This document shows positions 23,995 through 33,466 of a DNA stretch of 46,242 nt, piece by piece (the first letter of the stretch is position 1; every line of letters begins with the position of its first letter). The notes under the pieces were generated by a model. The model searched no databases. It had not been told where the DNA came from and was given only the letters and a program-made list of their open reading frames with translations. This DNA is from Enterococcus raffinosus (GTDB taxonomy: Bacteria > Bacillota > Bacilli > Lactobacillales > Enterococcaceae): contig NZ_JAHLOS010000036.1 in assembly GCF_018917525.1 (NCBI RefSeq), forward strand, positions 1 to 46,242, in the 5' to 3' direction. The position numbers and the translations under genes are program-made.

Positions 23995-24936
23995 CTAAGC
24001 GTGAGGATCTTGAGCAATTTCGTTTCGAATTACTTTGCTTGGCTTCAAGAGCCAGTTTTTTTCTGGGTGTTGTCCGTAAAGACTAACTAGTTGGCCTTGA
24101 TAAAAAAATGCGATTAGATTAGCTGGCATCTTTTTGATTCCAAAAGATTTCATAGGCAAAACTTGTCCATTTTTCACCTTTTGCCAATCAGCAGCTGTTA
24201 AATCAATTCGCGGAAATTCCTTCATTGCCTCTTCAACCGGCTGCAACGCTTGATTGATCTGACCTTTTTCCATCAATTCGCTAACTTGCGCCAAGGTAAC
24301 TGCCTGTCCCACTGAAAAACCGCCACTGGCTAAACGAGTCAGATCGGACATATGGGCAGGATAGTTTAGCTTTGTCCCAAGATCCACAGCCAAGGTTCGA
24401 ACATAAGTCCCTTTCCCGCAAGTAACCTGAAATCGCCAACTCTGAGTTTTTGCCTCTTCATTATAAATCGGATCAGTCGTACGTTGAAAACTCTCAATCT
24501 CCGCTTCCCGTTCAGGTCGTTCAACCGTTTCACCAGCACGCGCATACTCATACAATCGTTTCCCATTGACTTTAACCGCTGAATACATTGGCGGTACCTG
24601 CTTGATTTTTCCGATAAATGTAGCCATTACTCGATCGATTTCAGCTTCACTTAAAGGGTGGTCTACTGCTTTTGTCTCTACTATTTCGCCACTACGATCT
24701 TCTGTAGTTGTAGAAAAACCCAACGTAATCTCACCTTCATAAATTTTCCCACTATCTTGTAAATATTCGATCACCTTGGTTCCCTTGCCAATACAGATAG
24801 GTAAGACACCATCGACATCAGGATCTAAAGTTCCCCCGTGACCAACCTTTTTGGTTTGCAGAATTTTTCGTAACTTAAAGACACAGTCATGACTTGTCAT
24901 GCCGCGCTCTTTCCATAACGGCAAGATACCGTCCAT
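23995..24936 (-). CDS. truB: tRNA pseudouridine(55) synthase TruB
   Basis: TruB converts uridine 55 of the T-arm of tRNA to pseudouridine and acts as a tRNA chaperone. The 313-residue product begins MDGILPLWKERGMTSHD, has the catalytic Asp38 in GHGGTLDPDVDGVLP, and carries the YSAVKVNGKRLYEYAR motif. The frame extends to 24975, but that start lies in the promoter; the ATG at 24934-24936 has GAGG about 8 nt upstream. Usually it follows rbfA; here a Na+/H+ antiporter and a small gene intervene. Confidence 0.95.
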   Translation of the reverse strand: MDGILPLWKERGMTSHDCVFKLRKILQTKKVGHGGTLDPDVDGVLPICIGKGTKVIEYLQDSGKIYEGEITLGFSTTTEDRSGEIVETKAVDHPLSEAEIDRVMATFIGKIKQVPPMYSAVKVNGKRLYEYARAGETVERPEREAEIESFQRTTDPIYNEEAKTQSWRFQVTCGKGTYVRTLAVDLGTKLNYPAHMSDLTRLASGGFSVGQAVTLAQVSELMEKGQINQALQPVEEAMKEFPRIDLTAADWQKVKNGQVLPMKSFGIKKMPANLIAFFYQGQLVSLYGQHPEKNWLLKPSKVIRNEIAQDPHA

Positions 24937-24973
24937 CGCTGTTTCCTCATTTCTATTTATAATCAACGCTCCC

Positions 24974-24982
24974 ATTATAGCA
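24974..24982 (-). promoter_or_regulatory. Extended -10 promoter of truB
   Basis: Minus-strand TGCTATAAT is a perfect extended -10. A TTGTCA at 24999-25004 stands 19 bp further upstream. Confidence 0.7.
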
Positions 24983-25083
24983 TAGCTGATCTAAGAAATG
25001 ACAAGCCAACTCTCTGAAGATGTTCGCCTTATCTTTCTAATAAAAACGTAGAAGTCCCTTTCTATTTCTATTAAAGTCCAAAG

Positions 25084-25108
25084 AAAAAAACCGCCAAGAT
25101 GACGGTTT
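25084..25108 (-). terminator. Terminator of the antiporter gene
   Basis: A 9-bp stem (25088-25096 with 25100-25108, one G-T wobble) with a T-rich tail on the minus strand overlaps the stop codon of the antiporter gene. Confidence 0.85.
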
Positions 25109-27188
25109 AATATTTCTTTTCTTTTGCTTTTTTCTTTTGCCGCTGACGATTGATCACAAATGAAATACTTGGTTCTGATCGTTGCTGCATCGCATAGGAT
25201 TCTAATTGATTGACTTGATCACGATAATTATTTGCTGAAAAATTGGAGATATCTTCATTTACTTCATATTTGTCAATAATCTTTCTCTCTAAATAAAATC
25301 CGCGAATCAGCTCTTTCGCGTAAAGTGGATCTTGTTGAATCAAATAAGTGCCAAATAATCCGTGTCCACTGACTTGATTCATCAAATTTTTTCGTTCATC
25401 CACAAAAAAATCAATTAAATCCTCATCATAAACATCCCGCAGATTTTCCAAACTATCTAATATAGCTTCACTATTGCGAATAAAGATTTTTCTAAGAGTT
25501 GAAATATCTTCATTATCAACCGTCTCTTTACGCCTTTGCCGACGTTCCCAAAACATTTTTGGATGCATAATAACGCGAATAATCCTTCGTACGAAAATTA
25601 ACCAAAAGCTAAGTAATGACAACATTTGTTTCGTCACTGATTCAGATACATTTGAAATGAAACGGGAATACAAACGATAGGCACCTGAATCGATTTGATG
25701 TCTTCTAAAGCTTTCATCCAATCCATCCCGTTCAACCGAAATAATCAAGGCTTGAATTTCTTGGAATTCTTGTTGCGCACTTTCCGGCATCGAATTATTG
25801 AAGAGCATCTGGATTCGCCCCTGATAATTTGCGATCACCGCTAGCAGTGCAAAACGTTCCTTTTCATTCAATTTTTTATCGTCTAAATCTTCGTATAACT
25901 CGCTAATGACTTCCCGCAAGATTAACATTCGTTTGGGATCGGTTAACGGTACTACTTCACCTTCAGATAAGATGGGTAATAAAATCATTCCGATAATCAA
26001 CGTTAGAAAGGTTACACAGGCTGTGATAAATAGCAGTAAAGATCGTTCGGGAAACTCCAAACCGTTGATCGTTGTTGGTAAAATAAAAATTGTCGCAATG
26101 CTGACTGTACCTTTAACACCGCCAAAGGTCAGTAGCAAGCGATCTCTCAGCTGTTCATGATTTTTCTTCCAGCCTTGAGTAACAATGTAAAAGCCGCTAA
26201 CGAATAAAAAGCGTAAAACAAAAAGTAGGGCTGTCAATAATAATACAATCCCTAACAAATGCACATTGGAATAATTTCGACTATTCCACACAGGTGAAAA
26301 GACTTGAGAAAGTTCGATTCCCAAAAAAATAAAAACCAATGCATTCAACATAAAGCTAATCGTACTCCATGAGCTTTCAGTTACATTAGAAAGCTGCGCC
26401 TCGAATAGATTTACGCGTCGGAAACCAGTAGCTTGTAATACACCCGTTACAACCGCTGCGATGATTCCTGAAGCATGAAACAATTCAGCTATAAAATAAG
26501 CAACGAACGGAAGTATTAATTCAATCAGCAGATACGCCGATACATCTTGTGCAGAGATTCGTTCAATAATTTTTATGACTTCATTCTTAAACCAAATAAT
26601 TACAAGACCAACCAATACTCCTACAACACTTGATTCAAGTAAAGATATCGATGCATCAGCCGCCGAAAATTGTCCGGTTAGTAGTGCGGCGACGGCAAAC
26701 TGAAAGGCAGTAACACCCCTTGCATCATTGATTAAGCCTTCCCCTTCTAAAACGTGCATGACCGATTCGGGGATATTTAAACGTTTCGCCAGCGAGCTAA
26801 CTGCTACTGCATCGGTTGGTCCTAAAGAAGCTCCAAAGGCCAAACAAGCAGCAATCGGGATTGCCGGTAAAATACTATGCAGAACAAAGCCCAATCCAAA
26901 CAGAGTGAAAATCACTCCACCAAAAGCTAGCAGCAAGATCAAGCCAAAATGCTTCAATATTGAGGGAATATCGGCTGTCTCGCCTTCTCTAAATAGCAAA
27001 GGTGCAATAATCATTACAAGAAAAACCTCTGGTTCAAAATGGATCGAGCTACCAACTTCTGTAAAACTAAGGATAATGCCGAGGATAATCTGGATCATAA
27101 AAATTGGAAAAGACGGGAAAACTTTTGCTAAAACATTCGACAAGGTAATGGCAATGGCTAAAATGATGATAATCTCAATTAAGCCCAT
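25107..27188 (-). CDS. Na+/H+ antiporter, NhaP (CPA1) type
   Basis: This 693-residue sodium/proton exchanger has about 12 membrane helices in the first 400 residues. The CPA1 ion-site motifs GPTDAVAVSS (helix with Asp) and EGEGLINDARG are clear. The C-terminal 290 residues are hydrophilic, very charged and largely helical, likely a regulatory domain. Members control internal pH and sodium. The ATG lies behind AGAGGTG, 4 bp after the small coiled-coil gene, so the pair is translationally coupled. It sits between rbfA and truB, which are adjacent in many relatives. Confidence 0.94.
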   Translation of the reverse strand: MGLIEIIIILAIAITLSNVLAKVFPSFPIFMIQIILGIILSFTEVGSSIHFEPEVFLVMIIAPLLFREGETADIPSILKHFGLILLLAFGGVIFTLFGLGFVLHSILPAIPIAACLAFGASLGPTDAVAVSSLAKRLNIPESVMHVLEGEGLINDARGVTAFQFAVAALLTGQFSAADASISLLESSVVGVLVGLVIIWFKNEVIKIIERISAQDVSAYLLIELILPFVAYFIAELFHASGIIAAVVTGVLQATGFRRVNLFEAQLSNVTESSWSTISFMLNALVFIFLGIELSQVFSPVWNSRNYSNVHLLGIVLLLTALLFVLRFLFVSGFYIVTQGWKKNHEQLRDRLLLTFGGVKGTVSIATIFILPTTINGLEFPERSLLLFITACVTFLTLIIGMILLPILSEGEVVPLTDPKRMLILREVISELYEDLDDKKLNEKERFALLAVIANYQGRIQMLFNNSMPESAQQEFQEIQALIISVERDGLDESFRRHQIDSGAYRLYSRFISNVSESVTKQMLSLLSFWLIFVRRIIRVIMHPKMFWERRQRRKETVDNEDISTLRKIFIRNSEAILDSLENLRDVYDEDLIDFFVDERKNLMNQVSGHGLFGTYLIQQDPLYAKELIRGFYLERKIIDKYEVNEDISNFSANNYRDQVNQLESYAMQQRSEPSISFVINRQRQKKKAKEKKY

Positions 27189-27192
27189 TCAC

Positions 27193-27483
27193 TCACCTCT
27201 TGGAACAATTCTCTTTTGCCTTACATAATAGCTTCAAGAACTCTCTTTTTTTACTGATGATTCGATCTTCTAATTCGGATAATTCTTGCGACTCACCATC
27301 TAATGAAAGCTGGGCACGCTTTGTTTCCATACGCAGCAAATCATGTTTCATACGTTCCAACTTTCGAGAAGTTAAAACGTTGATTCTTTTTATTTTTTGT
27401 TTAACGGCTTTGCGTTCTTCTGGACTTAGGTTGTCAAATTCTTTGTGGAGTTCCTTCATCCGTTCTTCAAATTCCGTAGTCAT
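27193..27483 (-). CDS. Small charged coiled-coil protein coupled to the antiporter
   Basis: This 96-residue hydrophilic protein is almost entirely helical and rich in Lys, Glu and Arg, with heptad-like runs such as VKQKIKRINVLTSRKLERMK. There is no signal peptide or membrane segment and no family I recognise. The frame opens at a TTG (27516), but the ATG at 27483 has a full AAGGAGG about 11 nt upstream, so it is preferred. Its stop is 4 bp from the antiporter start, so the two are probably made together; a role in regulating or assembling the antiporter is a guess. Confidence 0.7.
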   Translation of the reverse strand: MTTEFEERMKELHKEFDNLSPEERKAVKQKIKRINVLTSRKLERMKHDLLRMETKRAQLSLDGESQELSELEDRIISKKREFLKLLCKAKENCSKR

Positions 27484-27567
27484 TCTAGACTCTGCCTCCT
27501 TGAAAATATCCAGCAAAAGGATTATTTACAAACTGCATACACTTTAACAGGATTTGCCCAATAATGC

Positions 27568-27598
27568 AAAAAAGAACCCGAAAAATTTTTCAGGTTCT
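27568..27598 (-). terminator. Terminator after rbfA
   Basis: On the minus strand a 13-bp stem with one wobble (AGAACCTGAAAAA with TTTTTCGGGTTCT) is followed by six Ts. It ends the nusA-infB-rbfA transcript before the antiporter genes. Confidence 0.88.
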
Positions 27599-27605
27599 AA
27601 CGAAT

Positions 27606-27953
27606 TTATTCTTTATTTAAGTCACGGATCATTTGATCAATCTTAGAACCATACTCAACCGATTCATCTAGTTCAAAAAACAATTCCGGAGTCTTGTAAA
27701 TCGACAAAGCATGACCAAGTTCACGTCGAACCAAACCACTTGCCTTGTTCAATCCTTCTTGCGCTTTTTCTTTATCCGATGCCTTATCAGACAATAAACT
27801 ATAATAAATCGTTGCTTGTTGTAGGTCTCCGGTGACATGAACATCAGTAATGTTCACCTCTTGGACACGTGGATCACGGACTTTTTTTCGTAAGATGTCA
27901 TTGACTTCTTTCAAGATTTCCTGAGCCAGACGACGATCACGATAATTTGGCAT
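27606..27953 (-). CDS. rbfA: Ribosome-binding factor A
   Basis: RbfA binds the 30S subunit near the 16S 5' helix and is needed for its late maturation, especially in the cold. The 115-residue product has the KH-like fold sequence [21 protein letters not shown] and [18 protein letters not shown]-like core (seen as [18 protein letters not shown]). Length is normal. It follows infB after 122 bp, with a hairpin (28030-28068) in the gap, and ends at the terminator 27568-27598. Confidence 0.96.
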   Translation of the reverse strand: MPNYRDRRLAQEILKEVNDILRKKVRDPRVQEVNITDVHVTGDLQQATIYYSLLSDKASDKEKAQEGLNKASGLVRRELGHALSIYKTPELFFELDESVEYGSKIDQMIRDLNKE

Positions 27954-28029
27954 AACGACTGCCTCCTTCTATTTCCACTAACTAAAAAAATAACTAACTA
28001 CAAATAATGGACGAATTTTTAGCAGATCC

Positions 28030-28068
28030 CGTTCCGCTCCGCTATTTTTAAAAGCAGGAAGCGGAACG
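28030..28068 (-). repeat. Hairpin between infB and rbfA
   Basis: A 9-bp GC-rich stem (CGTTCCGCT at 28030-28038, AGCGGAACG at 28060-28068) encloses a 21-nt loop just after the infB stop. No T run follows on the minus strand, so it is more likely an mRNA-stabilising or processing stem than a terminator. Confidence 0.55.
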
Positions 28069-28075
28069 AGTAATA

Positions 28076-30841
28076 CTATTTAGGCTTGATTTCTTCCATA
28101 ACGAACCCTTCGATTACGTCATCAACTTTGATGTCGTTAAAGTTTTCGATCATGGCACCACATTCATAGCCCATCTTAACTTCTTTCACATCATCTTTGA
28201 AACGTTTCAAGCTAGCAAGTTTGCCTTCAAGAATTACGATTCCATCGCGAATGATACGTACTCCGCTATCACGTTGGATGGATCCTTCGTTAACGTAACA
28301 TCCGGCGATTGTACCAACTTTAGAAACTTTATAGGTTTCACGTACAGTCATTTGACCAGTGATTTTTTCTTCGTATTCAGGATCAAGCATACCCTTCATC
28401 GCTGTTTCAATTTCTTCAATTGCTTTATAGATAATACGGTGCAAACGAATGTCTACTTCTTCGGTTGACGCTTGTTGTTTCGCTTGTGGTGTAGGACGAA
28501 CGTTAAAGCCGATAATGATCGCATTACTTGCCGCTGCTAAAGTAACATCACTTTCATTGATGGCACCTACAGCTGAGTGGACGATCTTCACACGTACGCC
28601 TTCAACATCAATTTTCTTCAATGAAGCTGCCAATGCTTCGGCAGATCCTTGCACATCAGCTTTGATGATAACATTAACTTCTTTCAATTCGCCCTCTTTA
28701 AGAGATTCAAACAAGTTGTCTAATGTTACACGAGCACTTGCACTGCGATGTTCGAGCAATGCGCGTTTTGCACGTTCTTCCCCAGCAGCACGAGCCGTTT
28801 TTTCGTCTTCAAAGATTGCGAAACGATCCCCAGCTTGAGGAACATCATTCAAACCAGTAATTTCCACTGGTGTCGCTGGTCCGGCAGATTTCTCACGACG
28901 GCCAATATCATTCGTCATTACACGAACACGACCATACGTGTTACCGACAACGATCGGATCACCAACGTTCATCGTACCTTGTTGAACTAATAAGGTCGCA
29001 ACTGGTCCTTTACCTTTATCTAAACGAGCTTCAATAACCGTTCCGATTCCGTGTTGGGTTGGATCAGCTTTCAAATCTTCAACTTCAGCAACTAATAGAA
29101 TCATTTCTAATAGTTCATCGATATTTTGATTGAATTTTGCTGATATTTCAACAAAAATTGTATCGCCGCCCCATGCTTCAGGAATCAATTCATATTCACT
29201 TAACTCTTGCATGACATGTTGTGGGTTGGCACCTGGTTTATCAACCTTATTAACTGCTACAATGATTGGCACTTTTGCTGCTTTCGCATGGTTGATCGCT
29301 TCGATTGTTTGCGGCATCACACCATCATCAGCTGCTACAACTAAAATAGTGATGTCTGTAATACTTGCTCCACGTGCACGCATACTTGTGAAGGCAGCAT
29401 GCCCTGGTGTGTCTAAGAAAGTAATCGGTTTACCATCGATATCGATTTGATAAGCACCAATATGCTGCGTGATTCCGCCTGCTTCTCCGCTTGTTACACG
29501 AGAATGACGTAAAGTATCTAGTAACGTTGTTTTACCATGGTCAACGTGTCCCATGATAGTTACAACTGGTGGACGTGATACTAAGTTTTCTTCATTTATA
29601 TCTTCTGCATCGAAGAAGCGGTCGATATCCGCAATATCAATTGTAACTTTTTCTTGTGGTTCAATTCCATAATCCGTAGCTAACAGTTCGATTGTATCTT
29701 TATCTAATGGTTGGTTTTGATTGACCATAACCCCCATCATAAATAATTTTTTGATGATCTCAGCTGGTTCGCGATGAATCTTCTTCGCGATATCTGCTAC
29801 GTTCATGCCTTCTGTATATTCCAATACTTCTGGCAATTCACGGAACTTACGTGGTGGAACGGCAGGTTTATTACTTTGTTGCTGTCTACCTTTTTTACCT
29901 TTTTTGTTAAATTTGTTTTTGTTACGATTTTGATTGCCGCCAAAACTATTGTTACGGTTTTGGTTGCCATAATTGTTTTTATTGCGATTTTGGTTGCCGC
30001 CTTGTGTTGTACCACTTTGGTTCGAACGTTGTCCTTGATTTGAACTACTTTGGTTTGAACGCGCTCCTTGATTCGCACTATTTTGTGCTGGGCGTTGCCC
30101 TTGATTTTGGCGTTGAGCGTTATTTGCGTTGCCTTGTGTTGGGCGTTGCCCTTGGTTTTGACGCTGCGCATTTTTTGTATTGCTTTGTGTTGGGCGTTGT
30201 CCTTGGTTTTGACGTTGCGCATTATTTCCACTGCCTTGTGCGGGGCGTTGCCCTTGGTTTTGACGTTGCGCATTATTTGCGTTGCCTTGTGTTGGACGTT
30301 GCCCTTGATTTTGGCGTTGAGTGTTATTTGCATTGCTCTGTGTTGGACGTTGTCCTTGATTCTGGCGTTGCGCATTATTTGTGCTACCTTGTTGTGTTGG
30401 GCGTTGCCCTTGGTTTTGGCGTTGCGCATTATTTCCACTGCCTTGTGCGGGGCGTTGGCCCTGATTTTGGCGTTGTGTATTGTTTGTGTTTCCTTGTGTT
30501 GGACGTTGTTGTCCTTGGTTTGAACGGTTTGCGTTCGCTGAGTTATTCTGTCTATTATTTTGTGTCAAGTCTTTATTTCCTTTTCTATTCTGGAAATTTG
30601 GGTTGTTCTTCGAGCTCTTTCCATGGAATTTTGGTTTTTCGTGCTGGTTAGCTGATGGCTTTGCCTGAGTATTTTGTTTCGGTTTGCTAGAAAAAGCTTG
30701 TTTCAATTTTGATTCATCATCTCCAGATAATGAACCCATATGATTTTTTACATCAATCCCCAAAGTTTGTGCTTTTTCTACAACATCCTTACTTGATTGA
30801 TTCACTTCTTTGGCAAATTCGTATACTCTTTTATTTCCCAT
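28076..30841 (-). CDS. infB: Translation initiation factor IF-2
   Basis: IF-2 is the GTPase that brings initiator fMet-tRNA to the ribosome and joins the subunits. The 921-residue protein has an N-terminal helical domain (1-50), a long disordered Asn/Gln/Arg-rich segment (about 55-325), then the conserved core from about 330: IF2_N, the G domain with GHVDHGKTT (431-439), DTPGH and NKVD, and the beta-barrel and C1/C2 domains. The disordered part contains eight near-identical 17-residue repeats (see the separate entry). The first methionine follows a clear ribosome binding site 12 bp after ylxQ. Confidence 0.98.
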   Translation of the reverse strand: MGNKRVYEFAKEVNQSSKDVVEKAQTLGIDVKNHMGSLSGDDESKLKQAFSSKPKQNTQAKPSANQHEKPKFHGKSSKNNPNFQNRKGNKDLTQNNRQNNSANANRSNQGQQRPTQGNTNNTQRQNQGQRPAQGSGNNAQRQNQGQRPTQQGSTNNAQRQNQGQRPTQSNANNTQRQNQGQRPTQGNANNAQRQNQGQRPAQGSGNNAQRQNQGQRPTQSNTKNAQRQNQGQRPTQGNANNAQRQNQGQRPAQNSANQGARSNQSSSNQGQRSNQSGTTQGGNQNRNKNNYGNQNRNNSFGGNQNRNKNKFNKKGKKGRQQQSNKPAVPPRKFRELPEVLEYTEGMNVADIAKKIHREPAEIIKKLFMMGVMVNQNQPLDKDTIELLATDYGIEPQEKVTIDIADIDRFFDAEDINEENLVSRPPVVTIMGHVDHGKTTLLDTLRHSRVTSGEAGGITQHIGAYQIDIDGKPITFLDTPGHAAFTSMRARGASITDITILVVAADDGVMPQTIEAINHAKAAKVPIIVAVNKVDKPGANPQHVMQELSEYELIPEAWGGDTIFVEISAKFNQNIDELLEMILLVAEVEDLKADPTQHGIGTVIEARLDKGKGPVATLLVQQGTMNVGDPIVVGNTYGRVRVMTNDIGRREKSAGPATPVEITGLNDVPQAGDRFAIFEDEKTARAAGEERAKRALLEHRSASARVTLDNLFESLKEGELKEVNVIIKADVQGSAEALAASLKKIDVEGVRVKIVHSAVGAINESDVTLAAASNAIIIGFNVRPTPQAKQQASTEEVDIRLHRIIYKAIEEIETAMKGMLDPEYEEKITGQMTVRETYKVSKVGTIAGCYVNEGSIQRDSGVRIIRDGIVILEGKLASLKRFKDDVKEVKMGYECGAMIENFNDIKVDDVIEGFVMEEIKPK
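30080..30520 (-). repeat. 51-bp tandem repeats within infB
   Basis: Residues 108-254 of IF-2 hold eight copies of QRQNQGQRP beginning at residues 123, 140, 158, 175, 192, 209, 226 and 243, so the unit is 17 residues (51 bp) with one 18-residue step. Spacers alternate between [14 protein letters not shown] and QGNANNA types. It is a coding minisatellite. Confidence 0.95.
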
Positions 30842-30853
30842 GCAATCACCTTC

Positions 30854-31156
30854 CTAACCTGTTATTAACGTCATAATTTTGTCGGCGAATCCCTGGTCTA
30901 AAACCCCGATTACTTTTCTAGGTTTGCCAATCGCGCCTAAAATCTCCCCTTGAGTAAATTCGACAAAACATGTCGTTTGATAATACTTACTTTTATCTGA
31001 TACTTTCTTTTGAGTGTTTTCACTCGCATCAGTAGTAACAATAACGAGACTCACTTTCCTTTTACGAATCTCATTGATCGTCATTTCTTCTCCTGTGATC
31101 AGTTTGCCTGCACGCATTGCAAGGCCTAACATGTTCAAGGCCTTCTGTTTATTCAT
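30854..31156 (-). CDS. ylxQ: YlxQ, L7Ae-family ribosomal protein-like RNA-binding protein
   Basis: This 100-residue protein of the L7Ae/L30e fold binds RNA kink-turns. The protein starts MNKQKALNMLGLAMRAGKLI and includes IRKRKVSLVIVTTDASENTQ and the closing VIGVLDQGFADKI. It overlaps rnpM by 8 nt and precedes infB by 12 bp, the fixed Firmicutes arrangement. A precise role in ribosome or RNA metabolism is not settled. Confidence 0.93.
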   Translation of the reverse strand: MNKQKALNMLGLAMRAGKLITGEEMTINEIRKRKVSLVIVTTDASENTQKKVSDKSKYYQTTCFVEFTQGEILGAIGKPRKVIGVLDQGFADKIMTLITG

Positions 31157-31445
31157 TGCCGAAGAGCTCTTTTCTGGCTTTTTGGTGTTTTACATAATCA
31201 AGTAGTTCTTGATAAAAATCATCACTTAATTCAGTACCAAGCGTACGGTCCAAAATACGTTTTTTCCACGCTTCCTCGACCTCAGCTGGTTCTAGCGCAA
31301 CATAGGCGCCACGTCCTGGTTTCTTGCCTGAAGGATCAATGGAAACTTCACCTTCTTTGGACTTAGCGATCCGAATCAATTCTTTTTTTGGGAACATTTC
31401 ACCGGAAACGACCGATTTTCGCAAAGGAACTTTTCTTTTTTTCAT
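31149..31445 (-). CDS. rnpM: RNase P modulator RnpM (YlxR)
   Basis: This is a 98-residue basic protein of the YlxR family; a Bacillus member binds RNase P RNA and lowers its activity, hence RnpM. Motifs are MKKRKVPLRKSVVSGEMFPK and DPSGKKPGRGAYV. The frame opens at 31508, inside nusA, but the ATG at 31443-31445 has AGGAGG upstream, which fixes the start. It lies 19 bp after the nusA stop. Confidence 0.92.
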   Translation of the reverse strand: MKKRKVPLRKSVVSGEMFPKKELIRIAKSKEGEVSIDPSGKKPGRGAYVALEPAEVEEAWKKRILDRTLGTELSDDFYQELLDYVKHQKARKELFGNE

Positions 31446-31464
31446 TTGCTGTCCTCCTAATAAA

Positions 31465-32682
31465 TTATTGATCTGTTTGATCAGAAGCAACGTTTTCTTC
31501 GTCTTCAATCATATCATCAACTGTTACTTCTGCTTCGGATTCAATATCTGCTACCTCAGTTTCGATTGCTTCTGCTTCAGAAGTAATTTCTTCAATCTCA
31601 GTTGCGACTTCCTCTACTTCTTCTTCATCATAGTTAGCATAAAACTCTTCCATATCGGACTCAGATTTGATATCAATCTTATGTGCTGTCAATTTAGCAG
31701 CTAAACGGGCATTTTGTCCACGCTTACCAATAGCTAAAGACAATTGATAATCCGGAACCACTACAGTGCAAACTTTTGGATTGTCGATATCAAAGATAAC
31801 ATCTTCTACTTGCGCAGGGTTTAAAGAATTTGCGATAAATACCGCTGGATCCTCATCCCACTCGACGATGTCCATGTTTTCACCTTTTAATTCATTTACA
31901 ATCGCTTGTACACGTTGTCCTTTCGGTCCGACACATGTTCCAACTGGATCGATGTTTGGATCGGTTGAACGAACGGCAACTTTCGCACGATCACCAGCCT
32001 CGCGAGCAATGCTGACGATTTCGACGATTCCATCATAGACTTCTGGAATTTCTTGTTCAAATAGGCGGCGTAACAAATCGGGATGACTGCGGCTTACAAA
32101 TACTTGCGGACCTTTTGACGTGTTTTCTACTCGGGAAACATACACTTTAATGCGGTCATGAGGTTTATAATGCTCATTAGGCATTTGGTCTTGTTTTGAA
32201 AGAACAGCTTCGATCTTCCCTAAGTTTACATAGATGTAGCGATTATCTTGACGTTCTACCACACCTTGCATGATATCTTTTTCGTAGGCGCTGTACTCGT
32301 TATAAATAATGCTACGTTCTGCTTCACGAACACGTTGTAAAATTACTTGCTTTGCTGTTTGAGCAGCAATTCGACCAAAATCTTTTGGTGTTACTTCAAA
32401 ACGGATTGTATCACCAATTTCATACGCTGGGTTGATTTCCATCGCATCTTTCAATGACACTTCCAATTGCGAATCCATGACTTCTTCCGTTACTTCCTTC
32501 ACGGCATAAACATGAATGTCACCTTTTTTCTCGTTGAATTCCACTTCAACATTTTGTGATTGACCATAATGACGCTTATAGGCAGAAACTAATGCTGCTT
32601 CCAAGGCATCAATTACGATTTCTTTCGAAACACCTTTTTCTGCTTCTAGAGTATCCAACGCATTCAGCATTTCTTTACTCAT
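31465..32682 (-). CDS. nusA: Transcription termination/antitermination protein NusA
   Basis: NusA binds RNA polymerase and RNA, promoting pausing, hairpin termination and antitermination. The 405-residue protein has the N-terminal polymerase-binding domain (1-130), an S1 domain (about 135-200) and two KH domains (about 205-345, with CVGPKGQRVQAIV and AIGKRGQNARLAAKLT). The tail (350-405) is almost entirely acidic. Length is usual for this group, which lacks the proteobacterial C-terminal repeats. It lies 231 bp after rimP, an unusually large gap. Start is ATG behind AGGAGGA. Confidence 0.98.
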   Translation of the reverse strand: MSKEMLNALDTLEAEKGVSKEIVIDALEAALVSAYKRHYGQSQNVEVEFNEKKGDIHVYAVKEVTEEVMDSQLEVSLKDAMEINPAYEIGDTIRFEVTPKDFGRIAAQTAKQVILQRVREAERSIIYNEYSAYEKDIMQGVVERQDNRYIYVNLGKIEAVLSKQDQMPNEHYKPHDRIKVYVSRVENTSKGPQVFVSRSHPDLLRRLFEQEIPEVYDGIVEIVSIAREAGDRAKVAVRSTDPNIDPVGTCVGPKGQRVQAIVNELKGENMDIVEWDEDPAVFIANSLNPAQVEDVIFDIDNPKVCTVVVPDYQLSLAIGKRGQNARLAAKLTAHKIDIKSESDMEEFYANYDEEEVEEVATEIEEITSEAEAIETEVADIESEAEVTVDDMIEDEENVASDQTDQ

Positions 32683-32913
32683 TTTAACTTTCCTCCTAAA
32701 TTCATGCTAATACATCTATTATCAAAATTCCCTACACATATTATTTAGCTAACTTACTAAATAAGAGGGCTAGCTCGCTAATAACGTGTGAATTTTTCTA
32801 ACGTAAAAATTTAAGCAACTCTCGTACGCATACCATTTTACTAACTTGCTAAAGCAAGAAATAAAACTGACAAATCTATTTTCCAAAGAAAAACAGGTTT
32901 GATTTTCAATTGT
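32683..32913 (-). other. 231-bp spacer between rimP and nusA
   Basis: No coding sequence is visible. It contains an imperfect 13-bp direct repeat (CTAACTTACTAAA at 32749-32761, CTAACTTGCTAAA at 32841-32853) and a small hairpin, CTTGC-TAAA-GCAAG, at 32845-32858. No clear terminator is present, so transcription probably continues. Confidence 0.6.
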
Positions 32914-33387
32914 TTAAAATTCTATTGCAAAGCGCGCTTTAGCAATGTTTTTACGATCAAAAACCATGTCTTTAGTGCGTGTCTTAATTTTGACGGTTAA
33001 AGTCAGTTCATCTTCAGTCAATTCTTTCAAAAAACCTTGATACTGTTTTTCACCGTCAATATTTTGATAAAGTGAGATGTTAATGTATTCTCCCATCGCC
33101 TTTTGGTAATCTTCTTCTTTTTTCAATGGACGTTCGGCCCCCGGTGAAGAAACCTCAAGAAAATATGCTTGTGGGATTGGATCAGGATCGATTGAATCTA
33201 GCTTTTCACTAAGCTTTTCACTAACAAAGGCACATTCTTCAATGTCGATACCGCCTTCTTTATCAATAAATACTCTTAAAAACCAACTTTTTCCTTCTTT
33301 GACAAACTCAACCTCGACTAAGTCAAAATTTTGTTCATCCAAGATTGGTGTTACCAAGTCAGTCACTGTTTCGACTACACTGCTCAA
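32914..33387 (-). CDS. rimP: Ribosome maturation factor RimP
   Basis: RimP is required for 30S subunit assembly. The 157-residue protein has two domains: N-terminal (1-85, with [20 protein letters not shown] and the YFLEVSSPG linker) and a C-terminal Sm-like barrel. The start is TTG at 33385-33387, set by a strong AAGGAGG eight bases upstream; no ATG serves. It is the first gene of the nusA operon, whose promoter and leader hairpin lie just upstream. Confidence 0.96.
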   Translation of the reverse strand: MSSVVETVTDLVTPILDEQNFDLVEVEFVKEGKSWFLRVFIDKEGGIDIEECAFVSEKLSEKLDSIDPDPIPQAYFLEVSSPGAERPLKKEEDYQKAMGEYINISLYQNIDGEKQYQGFLKELTEDELTLTVKIKTRTKDMVFDRKNIAKARFAIEF

Positions 33388-33411
33388 ACTGTCAGCCTCC
33401 TTTATTCCATT

Positions 33412-33441
33412 AAAAAGAGTGAGCGAAAAATCCGCTCACTC
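33412..33441 (-). terminator. Terminator-like hairpin in the rimP leader
   Basis: On the minus strand GAGTGAGCG and CGCTCACTC pair over 9 bp around a 7-nt loop, followed by five Ts. It lies 112 nt after the polC stop and 25 nt before the rimP start, downstream of the rimP promoter (33467-33495), so it acts on both transcripts: it may stop polC read-through and attenuate the rimP-nusA operon. Confidence 0.82.
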
Positions 33442-33466
33442 ATCATCAGTCTATGATTACATTGTT

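Noticed and set aside
24937-24975. Longer N-terminus for TruB from 24975
   Set aside because: It lies at the -10 box, and the family start MDGILPLWK with a ribosome binding site is at 24936.
30080-30520. Regular repeats that could suggest a CRISPR array
   Set aside because: The unit is 51 bp, in frame, without unique spacers, and lies within the infB coding sequence.
30004-30651. Long open frames on the plus strand opposite the infB repeats (also 30068-30523)
   Set aside because: They are mirror frames kept open by the repeated codons of infB; composition is Leu/Cys/Ala-rich in a repeat pattern and there is no promoter or ribosome binding site.
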